Source of the DNA: Hermatobates lingyangjiaoensis
Taxonomy: Eukaryota; Arthropoda; Insecta; Hemiptera; Hermatobatidae
NCBI GenBank assembly: GCA_026182355.1
Contig: JAPFBL010000223.1
Location: 966,501 to 1,030,500, forward strand
Reading direction: 5' to 3'
Length of the DNA stretch: 64,000 nucleotides
In this document: piece by piece, positions 22,113-31,365 of the stretch
Layout of the letters: every line of letters begins with the position of its first letter
Numbering within the stretch: position 1 is the stretch's first letter
The notes under the pieces: model-generated
What the model saw: only the letters and a program-made list of their open reading frames with translations
Database searches by the model: none
What the model was told of the DNA's origin: nothing
Program-made: the position numbers and the translations under genes

Positions 22113-23519
22113 AAAGTTTATAGTTTGCAGACGAAACTTGGTTTGTTTAAATAGCTGAATGTAAAATTAAAACTGAGTCATTACAAACTGAAACTGAAGC
22201 ACAAACTAAAACTAAAAATTCAAAGTAATCTTGCAGTCCCAAACAAAACTGAAAGCGGAACTGAATCTGAAATTCTATCAGCTTCTTTTCTTGTTTTTTA
22301 AGAATAAAAACAGCTTTTATCAAACATATGTTATTAATTGAATTTTTCAAGTAAATTATATACCCTCTATTATTACTATTATTATACTTCTCATTATTAT
22401 TATTATTATGCTTTAGACCAAATAATCTCTCGTATAAATATTCAATTTTACATAAAAAATCATTGTAGGTAATCTATAATAAATTATTTATGATGGAAAT
22501 AATAAATTGTGAATTATAAGTAATATATCTAATAAATATGAGAATTACTCATTATATAGAAAAAAATAAGCAATGTAAACATTTAATAATTTTTCAAATA
22601 TTTATTGATCATAATTTCAAAGGTGGTTCAAGTAACTATCTTGAAGAGGTTGAATCACAACTCCAAATATACAGAGAGTAAAACTGAAACTAAAAGGTAG
22701 TTCTGCTGTTTTTATTTTGATAAAACAGTTTTTAATCAATATTCCAGGATTAACTGAATGTTATACAAAATAAAATTAATATTTTTTTGAAAATTCAATA
22801 TATGTTATTGGGGAAATTAAATGAATGTAGCTACTTTACAAAGAAAGAAAATGTCGTATTTCTTAATTTAGAGTTCTGTAGGTGTGTCCCTTTAGTTTAT
22901 AAGTAATGTTGTGTAATTAGTTAGATTACACACTCTGTTTTGTTCAGAGAATTATCTTTGCTCTTTGTCGGTATAGATATCATTCCCTTATGAGGCCTTT
23001 GTGTATTTCAAACCTAATATCTGTATAATTAATTTGAGGAAAATTAGGGAATGCCAGTTGTATTTCAGCGTTGGGAAAATGGTTTTTGAAGAAAATGCCA
23101 TTAAGGGATTATAATGAAATGTTGATACCACTGCATGCGTTCTTGTCTGTTTTCATCATCAGTCATTAACATTTAATTAAATAAATTACTTTCTTTACAT
23201 ATATAAGCGCTTGGTTTCTGTTTTATCAGAGCACCATAGTTATTTTAATTGATAAAATTATTAAATCCATTTGATTCGTAAGTCTTGTTTTTTTTTTATC
23301 TTTTATTTGAGAAAAAGAGATATTAAAGTATTATTTTCTGGTTAATTTTTGATATCCAGTTATCAACAGATATACAAATTTAGAGTTCCCTAGTCTAATA
23401 AAATCATCTTTCTAAATTTTGTATATGCTATATATATATATAGAAAATATGATAAAGTACTATACATGATAGGAGTAGAAAAAAAATAGATAGAATTTAT
23501 GAGGACTCAGTCACGTCTT
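22113..23519. other. AT-rich spacer
   Basis: ATT/TTA trinucleotide tract near 22365-22410. A short A/C-rich repetitive stretch (CTGAAACTGAAG, AAACTAAAACTAAAA) lies near 22185-22270. No gene. Confidence 0.4.
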
Positions 23520-23635
23520 TAGGTTCAAATTATCTGTTATTTCTAACGTTTCGGTTTTTATTAAAGTCTTTTTAATAGCAAGAAGTATAAAAGTTTTTAT
23601 ACAGGAACTATATATATATATATATATATAGTAAT
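23520..23635 (-). repeat. PLE-like tail fragment, family J, next to (TA)n
   Basis: Minus strand: ACTTTAATAAAAACCGAAAC then GTTAG. Flanked on the right by ATATATATA at 23609-23630. Stem II and GAAA are visible, but no CUGANGA box. Confidence 0.45.
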
Positions 23636-23715
23636 TAAAAGAAACGGTCCAACAGACTTTTAAATTAAAAACCAATTAAAAAAGATAGCATACAGGTAGA
23701 CGCAGGAATAACTCA

Positions 23716-23748
23716 CTTCTATATTTCGACCATCGTCGTCATCAGGAG
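23716..23748 (-). ncRNA. Hammerhead ribozyme motif, family C
   Basis: Minus strand: CTGATGA, C, stem II GAC/GTC with loop GATG, GAAA, ATAT, A, then GAAG. Stem I two pairs (UC with GA). Confidence 0.65.
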
Positions 23749-23800
23749 GCAAAGAGTCCCGCAGGAAGTCGCCGCTCTGCCTTCCTGCGGGACTCTTCGC

Positions 23801-23835
23801 CTCCTGATGACGACGATGGTCGAAATATAGAAGTT
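23801..23835 (+). ncRNA. Hammerhead ribozyme motif, family C
   Basis: Mirror copy of the 23716 motif with CTGATGA at 23804-23810, GAAA, ATAT, A. Both arms are identical across the core, which implies recent formation of the hairpin or gene conversion. Confidence 0.65.
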
Positions 23836-23876
23836 AGTTATTCCTGTATCTATCTGTGTGCTATTTTTTTTAAATT

Positions 23877-23878
<2 letters not shown>

Positions 23879-23922
<44 letters not shown>
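23879..23922 (+). repeat. (TA)n microsatellite between two PLE hairpins
   Basis: About 22 TA units separate the family C and family G hairpins, so both appear to share one original microsatellite. Confidence 0.95.
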
Positions 23923-23924
<2 letters not shown>

Positions 23925-24138
23925 TAAAATAAGCAGTGACACATAAACAGAAACACAACAAAGACTCACTTTTCAATATTTCGACCGTAATGGCGGTCGT
24001 CCTACGACGACCGCCATTACGGTCGAAATATTGAAAAGTGAGTCTTTGTTGTGTTTCTGTTTATGTGTCACTGCTTATTTTAATTGTTATTTGTCCTGCC
24101 GGACCGTTTTTCGTTTATCATGGTATATATATATATAA
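23923..24138. repeat. PLE tail hairpin, family G
   Basis: Inverted repeat centred at about 24002. Arms contain GACCGCCATTACGGTC then GAAATATTG, but the CUGANGA box lies at the centre and is cut away, so neither arm has a full hammerhead. The right arm is complete (CCTGCCGGACCGTTTTTCG) and ends at TGGTATATAT. The left is shorter. Confidence 0.8.
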
Positions 24139-24139
24139 A

Positions 24140-24335
24140 GATTTCACATAAACACGTGATATAACAATCAATGATCAAACCACAATATGAAATGGGAAAA
24201 CAAGACTAATATCTTTCAACCGTAACAAGTGGTCTTCGTCAGAGTCAAAAACACAGCTCAAACGAAGACCGCTTGTTACGCTTGAAAGATCTTAGTCTTA
24301 TTTTCCCATTTCATATTGTGGTTTGATCATATATA
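24140..24335. repeat. PLE tail hairpin, family B
   Basis: Left arm begins next to (TA)n with GATTTCACATAAACACGTGA. Right arm ends GTGGTTTGATCATATATAAT. Centre near 24252. Confidence 0.8.
24204..24246 (-). ncRNA. Hammerhead ribozyme motif, family B
   Basis: Core CTGACGA and GAAA intact, stem I GACT/AGTC. Stem III reads AGATAT, so the usual palindrome is lost. The plus arm (24258-24297) has lost its CTGACGA box. Confidence 0.6.
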
Positions 24336-24457
24336 ATATATATATGTCTTGTTAAATTTTATGCCTATTTTTAATTTTCAACTTTTCTACTGGGTCTCTA
24401 AATTTCTCTAATACACTCTCTCCATGTTTTTGGTACAAGATAGAATAGTTGACCAAA

Positions 24458-24503
<46 letters not shown>

Positions 24504-24720
24504 AACTACATTGACATAAAGAACAAACAGAAATGAAATAGAAATACAGTAGTGAGTTTCTGTTGTTTCATATCTGTGTATTCTTTATATCAATGTAATT
24601 TATTTAGTTCGTGGAATCGTTTCATTAAATCGGTCTTATATATATGTTTGTGGTACAAGATAGATTAGTTGACCATTATATATATATAATATAATGAAGT
24701 TAATAACATAATGATATAAT
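24336..24720. repeat. TA-rich region with PLE tail fragments
   Basis: (TA)n at 24465-24505. The text GGTACAAGATAGA-TAGTTGACCA is repeated at about 24430 and 24650. A tail GTAGTGAGTTTCTGTTGTTT at 24548 matches the tail at 47571-47680. Confidence 0.6.
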
Positions 24721-25371
24721 AACAATGAAGTTAGCCAAGCGATTTCCAGAGTTCTTGATCAGTGGTACACTAGCGTTGACAAAGAAGGAGAGATTCTGCA
24801 GACCGGAGAACAAATACCCCTGTTCTATAAAGGCTACTTGTCTATGCAGTATAAGCAAGATGAGAAATCCCTGAGAAAAATTATCGATGGTCATATTAAA
24901 ACCACTAACACTGAGGACATAATTCGTTTCACCATCTTCTATAAGGCCAAGAAAGCTAGCAATCTACTCATTAAAAATGGCAATAGAGAAGTAACGCCCG
25001 ACCTTCAGTATAGTCACCTGGTGTACAAGTTTTCATGTACTCAAGGGAACTGTGCAGCCCTTCCTTCTACCTACATCGGTATGACAACAACGAAGCTGTC
25101 AAGGCGTCCAACCCTCCATCTCTCCAAAGTAGCCCCTAAGGATCATGTTAAGAAAGAACACGGAGGTGTCCTCACTAGAAATATGCTAGTAGAGGGAACC
25201 TCAGTTTTGGCTGAGAACAGTGATCGAGGCAGGCTACAAATACTAGAGGCTTTATTAATCAAAGATTTGTGCCCCGCGCTCAACTCTCAAATCGGTGACA
25301 TGTTCGTCATCCCGAGTTCTAGGACCTTCGAACCTAAAATAAAATTTGTTCGGAACTCTCCAATGTTGTGA
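24721..25371 (+). pseudogene. PLE RT-endonuclease, C-terminal part with GIY-YIG domain
   Basis: Open frame of 216 codons from about 24721 to the TGA at 25369-25371. It starts inside the gene: the first residues (NNEVSQAISRVLDQWYTSVD) lie directly after TA-rich sequence, with no ATG upstream. The GIY-YIG endonuclease is visible as SHLVYKFSC, TYIGMTTTKLSRRPTLHL (the YIG box and the following arginine), a histidine after a DHVKKEH stretch, then LQILEALLIKDLCPALN with the conserved glutamate and asparagine. In PLEs this domain follows the reverse transcriptase and nicks the target. The reverse transcriptase core is absent. The next feature downstream is the family F tail, as expected for an ORF-pLTR order. 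Confidence 0.85.
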
Positions 25372-25610
25372 CCTGTCGAAGGCGAGAAGTGCTGGCGTCA
25401 TTCAACTGTCTAACGCGTGGGTGCGCGCATGTAGCGCTGCTTTGACAGTTAAACGCTGCCACTATTTGAACTGTGCTAATTTAGTTTGTTGTTAATTTTT
25501 GGTTTATGTTTTAATTGTTTCGTTTTATTGTTTACTGTTTACCTGATGATGGCCAATGTGGCCGAAAGCTTGTTTCCCTTTAGTTTTTTAACCCAGTTTG
25601 TGTTCGTGTA
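25372..25610 (+). repeat. PLE pLTR, family F
   Basis: Non-coding stretch between the ORF end and the next ORF start. It begins with a GC-rich part (TGTCTAACGCGTGGGTGCGC) and carries a hammerhead at 25540-25577. Confidence 0.65.
25540..25577 (+). ncRNA. Hammerhead ribozyme motif, family F
   Basis: CTGATGA at 25543-25549, T, stem II GGCCA/TGGCC with loop ATG, GAAA at 25564-25567, AGCT, T at 25571. Predicted cut between 25571 and 25572. Stem I has two good pairs (AC with GU). This is the only complete motif here that sits in its natural place between a PLE ORF end and the next ORF start. Confidence 0.75.
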
Positions 25611-25673
25611 GTGTCAAATATAGTTTGTTTCATTAGTTTTCTTCAATATTGTTTTCCTATTCTTGTTATGGAA

Positions 25674-25838
25674 TTAGGTAGATTAATTTTTGAGCTACCA
25701 GTGAATTACAAGAAAATAATAATGCAAATAGAACATCTTTCTAAAAAGATTATTAATGCTGAAGCCGCTGTGCTTTTTAACAACACTTGTTTAAAAGAAG
25801 ACTTGCTGCCAGTATACACCAATATATATATATTCTAG
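25674..25838 (+). pseudogene. PLE ORF N-terminal fragment ending in (TA)n
   Basis: Frame from the ATG at about 25668 reads MELGRLIFELPVNYKKII, then AAVLFNNTCLKEDLLPVYTN, then IYIF and stop. CLKEDLLPVYTNIY is the conserved PLE N-terminal motif. The coding sequence ends at ACCAATATATATATATTC, so the ORF is broken exactly at its own TA-rich codons. It follows the family F pLTR in the same direction, as in a tandem PLE. Confidence 0.65.
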
Positions 25839-25912
25839 TCTTGTTTTCCTATTTCTTTTTGTGGTTTGATCATTTATTGTTATTTCACGTGTTTATGTGA
25901 AATCTTTAATAT
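25839..25912 (+). repeat. PLE tail end, family B
   Basis: Only the last part of the tail is present: CTTGTTTTCCTATTTC.. to TTTCACGTGTTTATGTGAAA. It abuts the TA tract that ends the previous PLE fragment. Confidence 0.7.
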
Positions 25913-25944
25913 GATATAATAATATTATTATAAATTATTAATGA

Positions 25945-26120
25945 ATGTTCAAACCACAATAAGAAATGGGAAAACAAGACTAAGATCTTTCAACCGTAAC
26001 AAGCGGTCTTCGTCAGAGTCAAAAACCCAGGTTGAAAGATCTTAGTCTTGTTTTCCCATTTCTTATTGTGGTTTGATCATTGATTGTTGTTTCACGTGTT
26101 TATGTGAAATCTTTTTATAT
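25945..26120. repeat. PLE tail hairpin, family B, unequal arms
   Basis: The left arm has the whole hammerhead. The right arm starts inside stem II (GGTTGAAAGATC). The right arm ends with the full tail and (TA)n, followed by (TG)n at 26139-26163. Confidence 0.8.
25978..26020 (-). ncRNA. Hammerhead ribozyme motif, family B, consensus copy
   Basis: Stem I GACT/AGTC (4 pairs), CTGACGA, stem II ACCG/CGGT, GAAA, AGATCT, T. Identical to the minus-strand copies at 46337 and 49499. Confidence 0.8.
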
Positions 26121-26136
26121 ATATATATATATATAT

Positions 26137-26165
<29 letters not shown>
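26121..26165 (+). repeat. (TA)n(TG)n compound microsatellite
   Basis: About nine TA units then about twelve TG units. Confidence 0.95.
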
Positions 26166-26167
<2 letters not shown>

Positions 26168-26884
26168 ATGCATGGTTGTGTTGTATCTATAGGGTGCAAA
26201 TCACAAAGAAATTATCTTTCGGGTTCAGAATTGATAGACAGAATTTTAAGAGTGCTATTATGAATAACTGGATATTTAATTCATTGAGATAAAAATTAAA
26301 ATATATAATATTCCGATTATAAGTATTGGCAAAATTATTAATTCTTGGTGCAGAGAACTACGAGGAAATTGATGAAATTTTAAAATTAAAAATATCATTT
26401 TTAAAATTAAGCAATTAATTTATTTTTTTAAAATATAACATTGTAAATTATATTTTTGGCGAGCTTTTTTTCATCTAATAAGGAATTGATTCCTTCTTAA
26501 TTTTTAAAAGAGTGTATGTTTATAAAATGAGATAAATGAATTATAAGTAACATGTAACATGAAATGTTTGTCCATAGCTGTACTGTTTCAATAAAAGTCA
26601 AGTAGAATTTTCTCCTAAAAGTATGTGAGGTCAGCTAAATCTTTTGTGGCATTTTTCGATGATAACTGGATATGAACCAAAGTTTTTTAAGCACTTTACA
26701 TGTTACAATATTGACTGAATTTAATTCAGAGTTATTTGCCTATTAATCGACTTATAGTGACAGAATAACCATATTTTTTGTTTTACTTCTTTGTTTTTTC
26801 TTTTATGTCAAAAAGGCGTTAATATTTCTAGAAACTTGAAATGATGTATTTAATATAGTTTTAACAGGAGTTTTTCATCATGAA
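26166..26884. other. AT-rich spacer
   Basis: Nothing recognised. Confidence 0.45.
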
Positions 26885-27122
26885 TGTTCCATAACTATTT
26901 ATTATTACTTTTCAAAATACTTGTATAACTCTAAAAAGAGCATCTGTTTACTAACTGTAAACTCCTGTCTCATTTTTCCTTTAATTCTAATTTTCCATAA
27001 CTATTTTCCATAACTATTTATTATTACTTTTCAAAATACTTGTATAATTGTAAAAAGGGCATCTGTTTACTAACTGTAAACTCCTGTCTTATTTTCTCCT
27101 TTAATTCTAATTTTCCTTTAAG
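26885..27122 (+). repeat. Direct tandem duplication, about 119 bp, two copies
   Basis: TTCCATAACTATTTATTATT.. TGTTTACTAACTGTAAACTC.. CTTTAATTCTAATTTTCC appears twice in a row with a few changes. Confidence 0.8.
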
Positions 27123-28084
27123 AAGAGTATAGAGACAATAAAAAAGTCAAAAATTTGGTGATTTTGATGATTTTTTTACGATTGATTGTTGTTTTATATC
27201 GCCTGTTTTAATCTTAATCTCTCTGATTATTATAATGGAGACAATCTATTGTACGAACATCTTGTAAAAGCAGTGTTTATTTCGCTCCGTAGAAGTTGTG
27301 ACATTTACATAGTTTTCTTTAAGGAAAGTTTACAAGGTTTAGGAAGTAAGTTTTTTACGTCTGTGTGGATTGTTTTGATGTTTCATTACACTGGGAGCAC
27401 AGCACTATGTGCATAAATGCATTCTCTCCCCCCCCCCCCCCCCCAATCTTATCTCACAATGAGGAAGAGAGTGGCACAGCGAGGTTCAGTGCTTTTAAGA
27501 AGGGACCAATGACTCGAAGTGACTACTTTGTAGTCAATGTACTCAATTAATCTAGGGTATTCAATGTTACTTGATTGTGTATATTTCTATTTTTTAAAGA
27601 AAGAACAGGTAAGGGCGAATTGCCAAATAACCTGTGATTTCTGTTTTGTTTTTGAGTTGAATTTTGAAAATATAAAACTTATGCTATTGTTCAAAATCGT
27701 TTACTTAAAATTCCATATACTTCAACGCGACAATATAAAAAAAAAGGTTTTTAAATAGGGAAATGTATAATTTGTTCACGGAAAGGTTTCTTCATAGTTG
27801 GCATTTGTTAAATGAAATAATAGTCAATTATCTGGTGGATAGCAGAGGGGTGTGTTTTGGGATTTGGGGTAAAGTGACTAAGGGGATACTTGGGTCCCTG
27901 AGGAAACCCAAGCTTTTAAATACGCCTTTCCTACCGCAGGGAAAATTTAATGAAACCCAAGCAACGCTGAGTCAATATACTATATTTATATTACATTTAA
28001 TTTAGCATTCCTATCGAAGAGGAACAGGTGAATGTTATTTTAAAGGTGAAATCTTGGACATTTCTTCTTTGATTTATAATGAAT
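27123..28084. other. AT-rich spacer with a poly-C tract
   Basis: Poly-C at about 27428-27444. Several 60-80 codon frames have no recognised motif. Confidence 0.4.
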
Positions 28085-28195
28085 GAATAAAATTTCTTTA
28101 TTGAGGACATTGTCCACGGTGGACAAGACTGGGGTAGCCGCACTGAGAGCACTGGGTGCTCCCCACCAGGCTTTTCCCCTTCGTACATAACTGAT
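28085..28195 (-). repeat. LINE-like 3' end, type 2
   Basis: Minus strand: GC-rich GGGGAGCACCCAGTGCTCTC, TGTCCACCGTGGACAATGTC, then CAATAAAGAAATTTTATT, which resembles a polyadenylation signal. Ends next to ATA/TAA simple repeats. Confidence 0.4.
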
Positions 28196-28310
28196 AACAT
28201 AATAATCATAATAATAACAGTAATAATAGTAATAATAATTATAACAATAATTATAAAGATATTAATAATAGCATAATATAATATTAGTAAGAACAACAAC
28301 AATAATAATA
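28196..28310 (+). repeat. ATA/AAT simple repeat
   Basis: Irregular trinucleotide repeats. Similar tracts at 28465-28500 and 28530-28550 separate three retroposon-like ends. Confidence 0.85.
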
Positions 28311-28465
28311 ATTTTTTTTTTCGTCGTAGGATGTGGAAAAATCTGTTCATCAGATCCCTTAGCAAGACGTCTTGCTTAGGGTATGTGGGATTGGGGGTCC
28401 CGACCCACTAAAAAACCACATCCTATTTCCTGGCAATACCCGACATGGAAACAGTTTTCACATTA
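28311..28465 (-). repeat. LINE-like 3' end (copy 2)
   Basis: Near-identical to 1379-1535, again with the poly-A (T run on plus) at its left edge. Confidence 0.6.
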
Positions 28466-28550
28466 ATAATAATAATAATAATAATTTTAAATATATTAAT
28501 AATAGGATAATATAATATTAGTAACAGTAACAACAATAACAATAATAATA

Positions 28551-28720
28551 ATTTTTTTTTTGGGTAAGGAGGTGAAATGCATTTACGCACATATTGCTGG
28601 GCTCCCAGATAAACCAGACTACCAACTAAAACAACCCCTTTTCACCTAGGACCTAGCCTGGAACTGTTTTCCACATTACTTGAGGCTTGGTCGTAGCTTA
28701 CCTTAGGTGAGGCATACTTA
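28551..28720 (-). repeat. LINE-like 3' end, type 3
   Basis: Minus strand ends GGTGAAATGC-type sequence and poly-A (T run at 28551-28560). GC-richer block with CTGGGAGCCCAGCAATATGT on the minus strand. No coding residues recognised. Confidence 0.45.
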
Positions 28721-29204
28721 CTTTATTATTCTTCTAGATCATCCAAGTATCGCTTTTTCGTAGTCAAAATCTTTTCTTCTCTATTTTAATAATAATTTTG
28801 ATAAACAATTTATTAATGAATTTTACAATATTCAGTCGAAGAAAGTAAAAAAAGAAAGGAAACAATCATTGAGATATTTTAGTTAATTAAGAGTTGATTT
28901 AGATAAACAAACTGCAAGAAACTAAATTAGCTTTGTTCATCATCTGGAACAACAAACCATTTTGCACCTATTTCTGTAGTTAATTGAAATAATTGTATTT
29001 TGTTTTAAGCGGAAATGAAATGGCATCTGTAATTACGCCACTTGAGTTGTACGAGCTAAATAATCATTATTTTGTTTTCCACAGACACAAAGATATGGGC
29101 TCTGTTCCCTTAACCATTTTTGTCTTATTAACAGTTTATTTTTTTTATTGTTCAAACCGATCTCCTAGAGATAACGTCAGCTGTTTTACGGCTTTTTGTT
29201 TAAT
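28721..29204. other. AT-rich spacer
   Basis: Nothing recognised. Confidence 0.4.
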
Positions 29205-29417
29205 CGGTGATTCTACAATGGAAGTCCTAAATTTTGTCTAAAGAGTACCTGTCATCGTACAGGCTTGGGGCTGACGAGTTAACGTCCTCTCCGATGGACG
29301 ACGTACTCAGATTTATTCACCTCCCGCTTGAATAAATCGAGGGTCAGGTGGGGATCGAATCCTGGACTGCCAGCCCAAAGGTGAGTACGTTAACTCCTGA
29401 GGTAACCTGCCCCCTTT
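29205..29417 (-). repeat. tRNA-derived SINE, minus strand
   Basis: Body at left (TTCTACAATGGAAGTCCTAA), tRNA head at right with the complement of the B box (GGGGATCGAATCC) and of the A box (CCTGAGGTAACCTGCC). The middle of the body is deleted relative to the 719 copy. Confidence 0.8.
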
Positions 29418-29629
29418 AATACCCATTAATTTAAAAAAAAAAAAATGAAAAATACCCAGCAATTTAGATCCAGAAATGGTACAAACACACAAATACAAGA
29501 ATAATTACTATCATAAAACTTCAGGCTTAGCAAAAATTGAAAAGCAATTTTATTATTATTCTCATTTAATTATATCTAGTACAAATAGATTAAAATTACT
29601 GTTAATGACAAAATGAAAGAAATTAGGGT
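29418..29629. other. AT-rich spacer
   Basis: Nothing recognised. Confidence 0.4.
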
Positions 29630-29654
29630 TTATGGAAATAATTTTCATGAAAAA

Positions 29655-29694
29655 AATGCGTTTCAAACTCATGTTCTTCTTCAGATTACATTTA
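29655..29694 (-). ncRNA. Hammerhead-like motif, family A, weak stem II
   Basis: Minus strand: CTGAAGA, extra A, AAC/GTT stem, GAAA, ACGCAT. Boxes intact, stem II only about three pairs. Confidence 0.5.
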
Positions 29695-29743
29695 ATTATT
29701 TGGGAAGTGACAGAAGGACAGAGGCTAAGATTGTAAGTAAGCT

Positions 29744-29790
29744 GTAACCTGAAGAAGAAACTAGGTGGTTGAAACACGTTGTTTGCTTTT
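29744..29790 (+). ncRNA. Hammerhead-like motif, family A
   Basis: CTGAAGA at 29749-29755, stem AAC/GTT, GAAA, ACACGT, T. Stem I AAC/GUU gives three pairs. Confidence 0.55.
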
Positions 29791-29835
29791 CTTATGCAGC
29801 TGACTTATTTGGAGATTAATTTGTTTATTTTTTTC

Positions 29836-30502
29836 ATTATGAGAAAACACATCACAGTTACTCATCTATCACATAGCCGCTGAAATATCAGTTTGCATTA
29901 TCATAAAGGTATTATTTATTTTAAATCAGTTCCATCGCTAAAGGTGCCTTAGTATCAACCGAAAGGTATTGCCGATTTTTATAATGCTTAGAAACAGAAC
30001 TCTACAATTGAACAATACTAACCTCAGGCATTAATCAATTCTGAAGCAAATTATTCCATATCTGTTTCGGATTTATTGAAGTGTTGCGTAAATAATATGC
30101 TTCTCCTTATTAAACCAAATTGAAGTTTTCAGCCTTTTAAGAAAGTAACCATATTTGTTTTTCAAATCGATGTTAAGGTTGTTAGTTTTACTATTATTGC
30201 AAAAGTCCGATGACTTGCAGGTCATCAGTTTAATGACAAAACATGAATAATATGAATTTATAACATGAATTCATATAGTCTTGATATGAATAACAACATA
30301 TCAGGTTGTTCTAGATCAATTTTTCCAGATTTTTTTATAACTGATAGAACAGATATATCAAAAATAAAAAGAATGAAAAATGAAATTTATTATATATGAG
30401 TTTGATTATACTTTATGGGAGAGCTTGATACTTCGTCAATTCAATAGTTTCATTAAGATAGTTCATTACTTGTGGAATCCTTTGTAGTGATGTATTTACT
30501 TA
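29836..30502. other. AT-rich spacer
   Basis: Nothing recognised. Confidence 0.4.
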
Positions 30503-30750
30503 TCATGGGGAATTTCAAAAATTACGTCTCAAGACAAAACAAGAGTTTAATATCAAAACTAACAATACGTTTCGAACATTTAGTGTTCTTCTTCAGTCCA
30601 TTTCTAGACCCTGTTACAATAACAACCTAAACAATGCAGATGTAAACCTGAAGGATAACACTAAGTGTTCGAAATGTCTTGTTAGCTTTGATATTAAACT
30701 ATTTTTTGTGTGGAGACGTATTTTTTGAAATTACCTAATCATAATTTTTT
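30503..30750. repeat. PLE tail hairpin, family A variant
   Basis: Outer arms ATGGGGAATTTCAAAAATTA and its complement near 30720-30750, as in the 4.3-kb array. Confidence 0.75.
30561..30600 (-). ncRNA. Hammerhead ribozyme motif, family A
   Basis: Minus strand: CTGAAGA, extra A, stem II GAACA/TGTTC, GAAA, ACGTAT, T. Stem I is poor. The plus arm at 30648 has CTGAAGG (A9 to G). Confidence 0.65.
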
Positions 30751-31174
30751 TTAACATCTTTATTAGCAAATATACAACTACGCATATTCTGCGGAACAGG
30801 CATATCTAGTAATAGATTACGAAATAACATCGATGCACATGAGCAAAGAATTGAACCCACTGGTTCAACTTTTCACTTTGTTAACCATAAAATAAAAGAA
30901 AAACTCAGATGAAACATATAATTTGGCAATTGTTTTATTTACAGAAAAACCTAATGGTAGACTACTCCAGATTGCTTTTATTGCTAAAATTGTATAATTT
31001 AAGTTTTTAGAACATCAGAAGTCAGAGTTATCCAACACAAGTTCCACTCACTTTTGAAATTCGTATTATCAATGAATAAAGATCATTCATTGATTTTTGT
31101 AATTGAAGTCTTTCTATGTATATGAGTTATATGTAATAGTGCTAACAAGATTTTACAAATAAACATGTAAAAGA
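30751..31174. other. AT-rich spacer
   Basis: Nothing recognised. Confidence 0.4.
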
Positions 31175-31365
31175 ACAATCAATATTCAAACCACAATAAG
31201 AAATGAAAAAAAAGACTAAGATCTTTCAACCGTAACAACTGATCTTCGTCAGAGACAAATCTTAAATCAAATATTATTTAACTCTAACGAAGACAGCTTG
31301 TTACGGTTGAAAGTTCTTAGTCATTTTTTTTTCTCATTTCTTGTTGTGGTTTGAACATTGATGTA
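31175..31365. repeat. PLE tail hairpin, family B
   Basis: Arms share TTCAAACCACAATAAGAAAT and its complement. Spacer of about 25 bp. Confidence 0.75.
31213..31255 (-). ncRNA. Hammerhead-like motif, family B
   Basis: Core CTGACGA, GAAA, AGATCT and T intact on the minus strand. Stem II is weakened (GATCAG with CGGTT). The plus arm (31281-31322) has CTAACGA, a G5 change. Confidence 0.55.

Larger units (their letters stand above)
23636..23880. repeat. PLE tail hairpin, family C
   Basis: Near-perfect inverted repeat centred near 23775, including GGGACTCTTCGCCTCC on the right and its complement on the left. The left outer arm is complete (ATTAAAAGAAACGGTCCAAC). The right arm stops at AAATTGG and runs into (TA)n. 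Confidence 0.85.
29630..29835. repeat. PLE tail hairpin, family A, diverged
   Basis: Inverted motifs at 29655 and 29744 share the family A core. The outer tails are diverged. Confidence 0.6.

Noticed and set aside
27997..28365. 122-codon minus-strand frame rich in I/L
   Set aside because: Translation of ATA/AAT simple repeats joined to LINE-like 3' ends.
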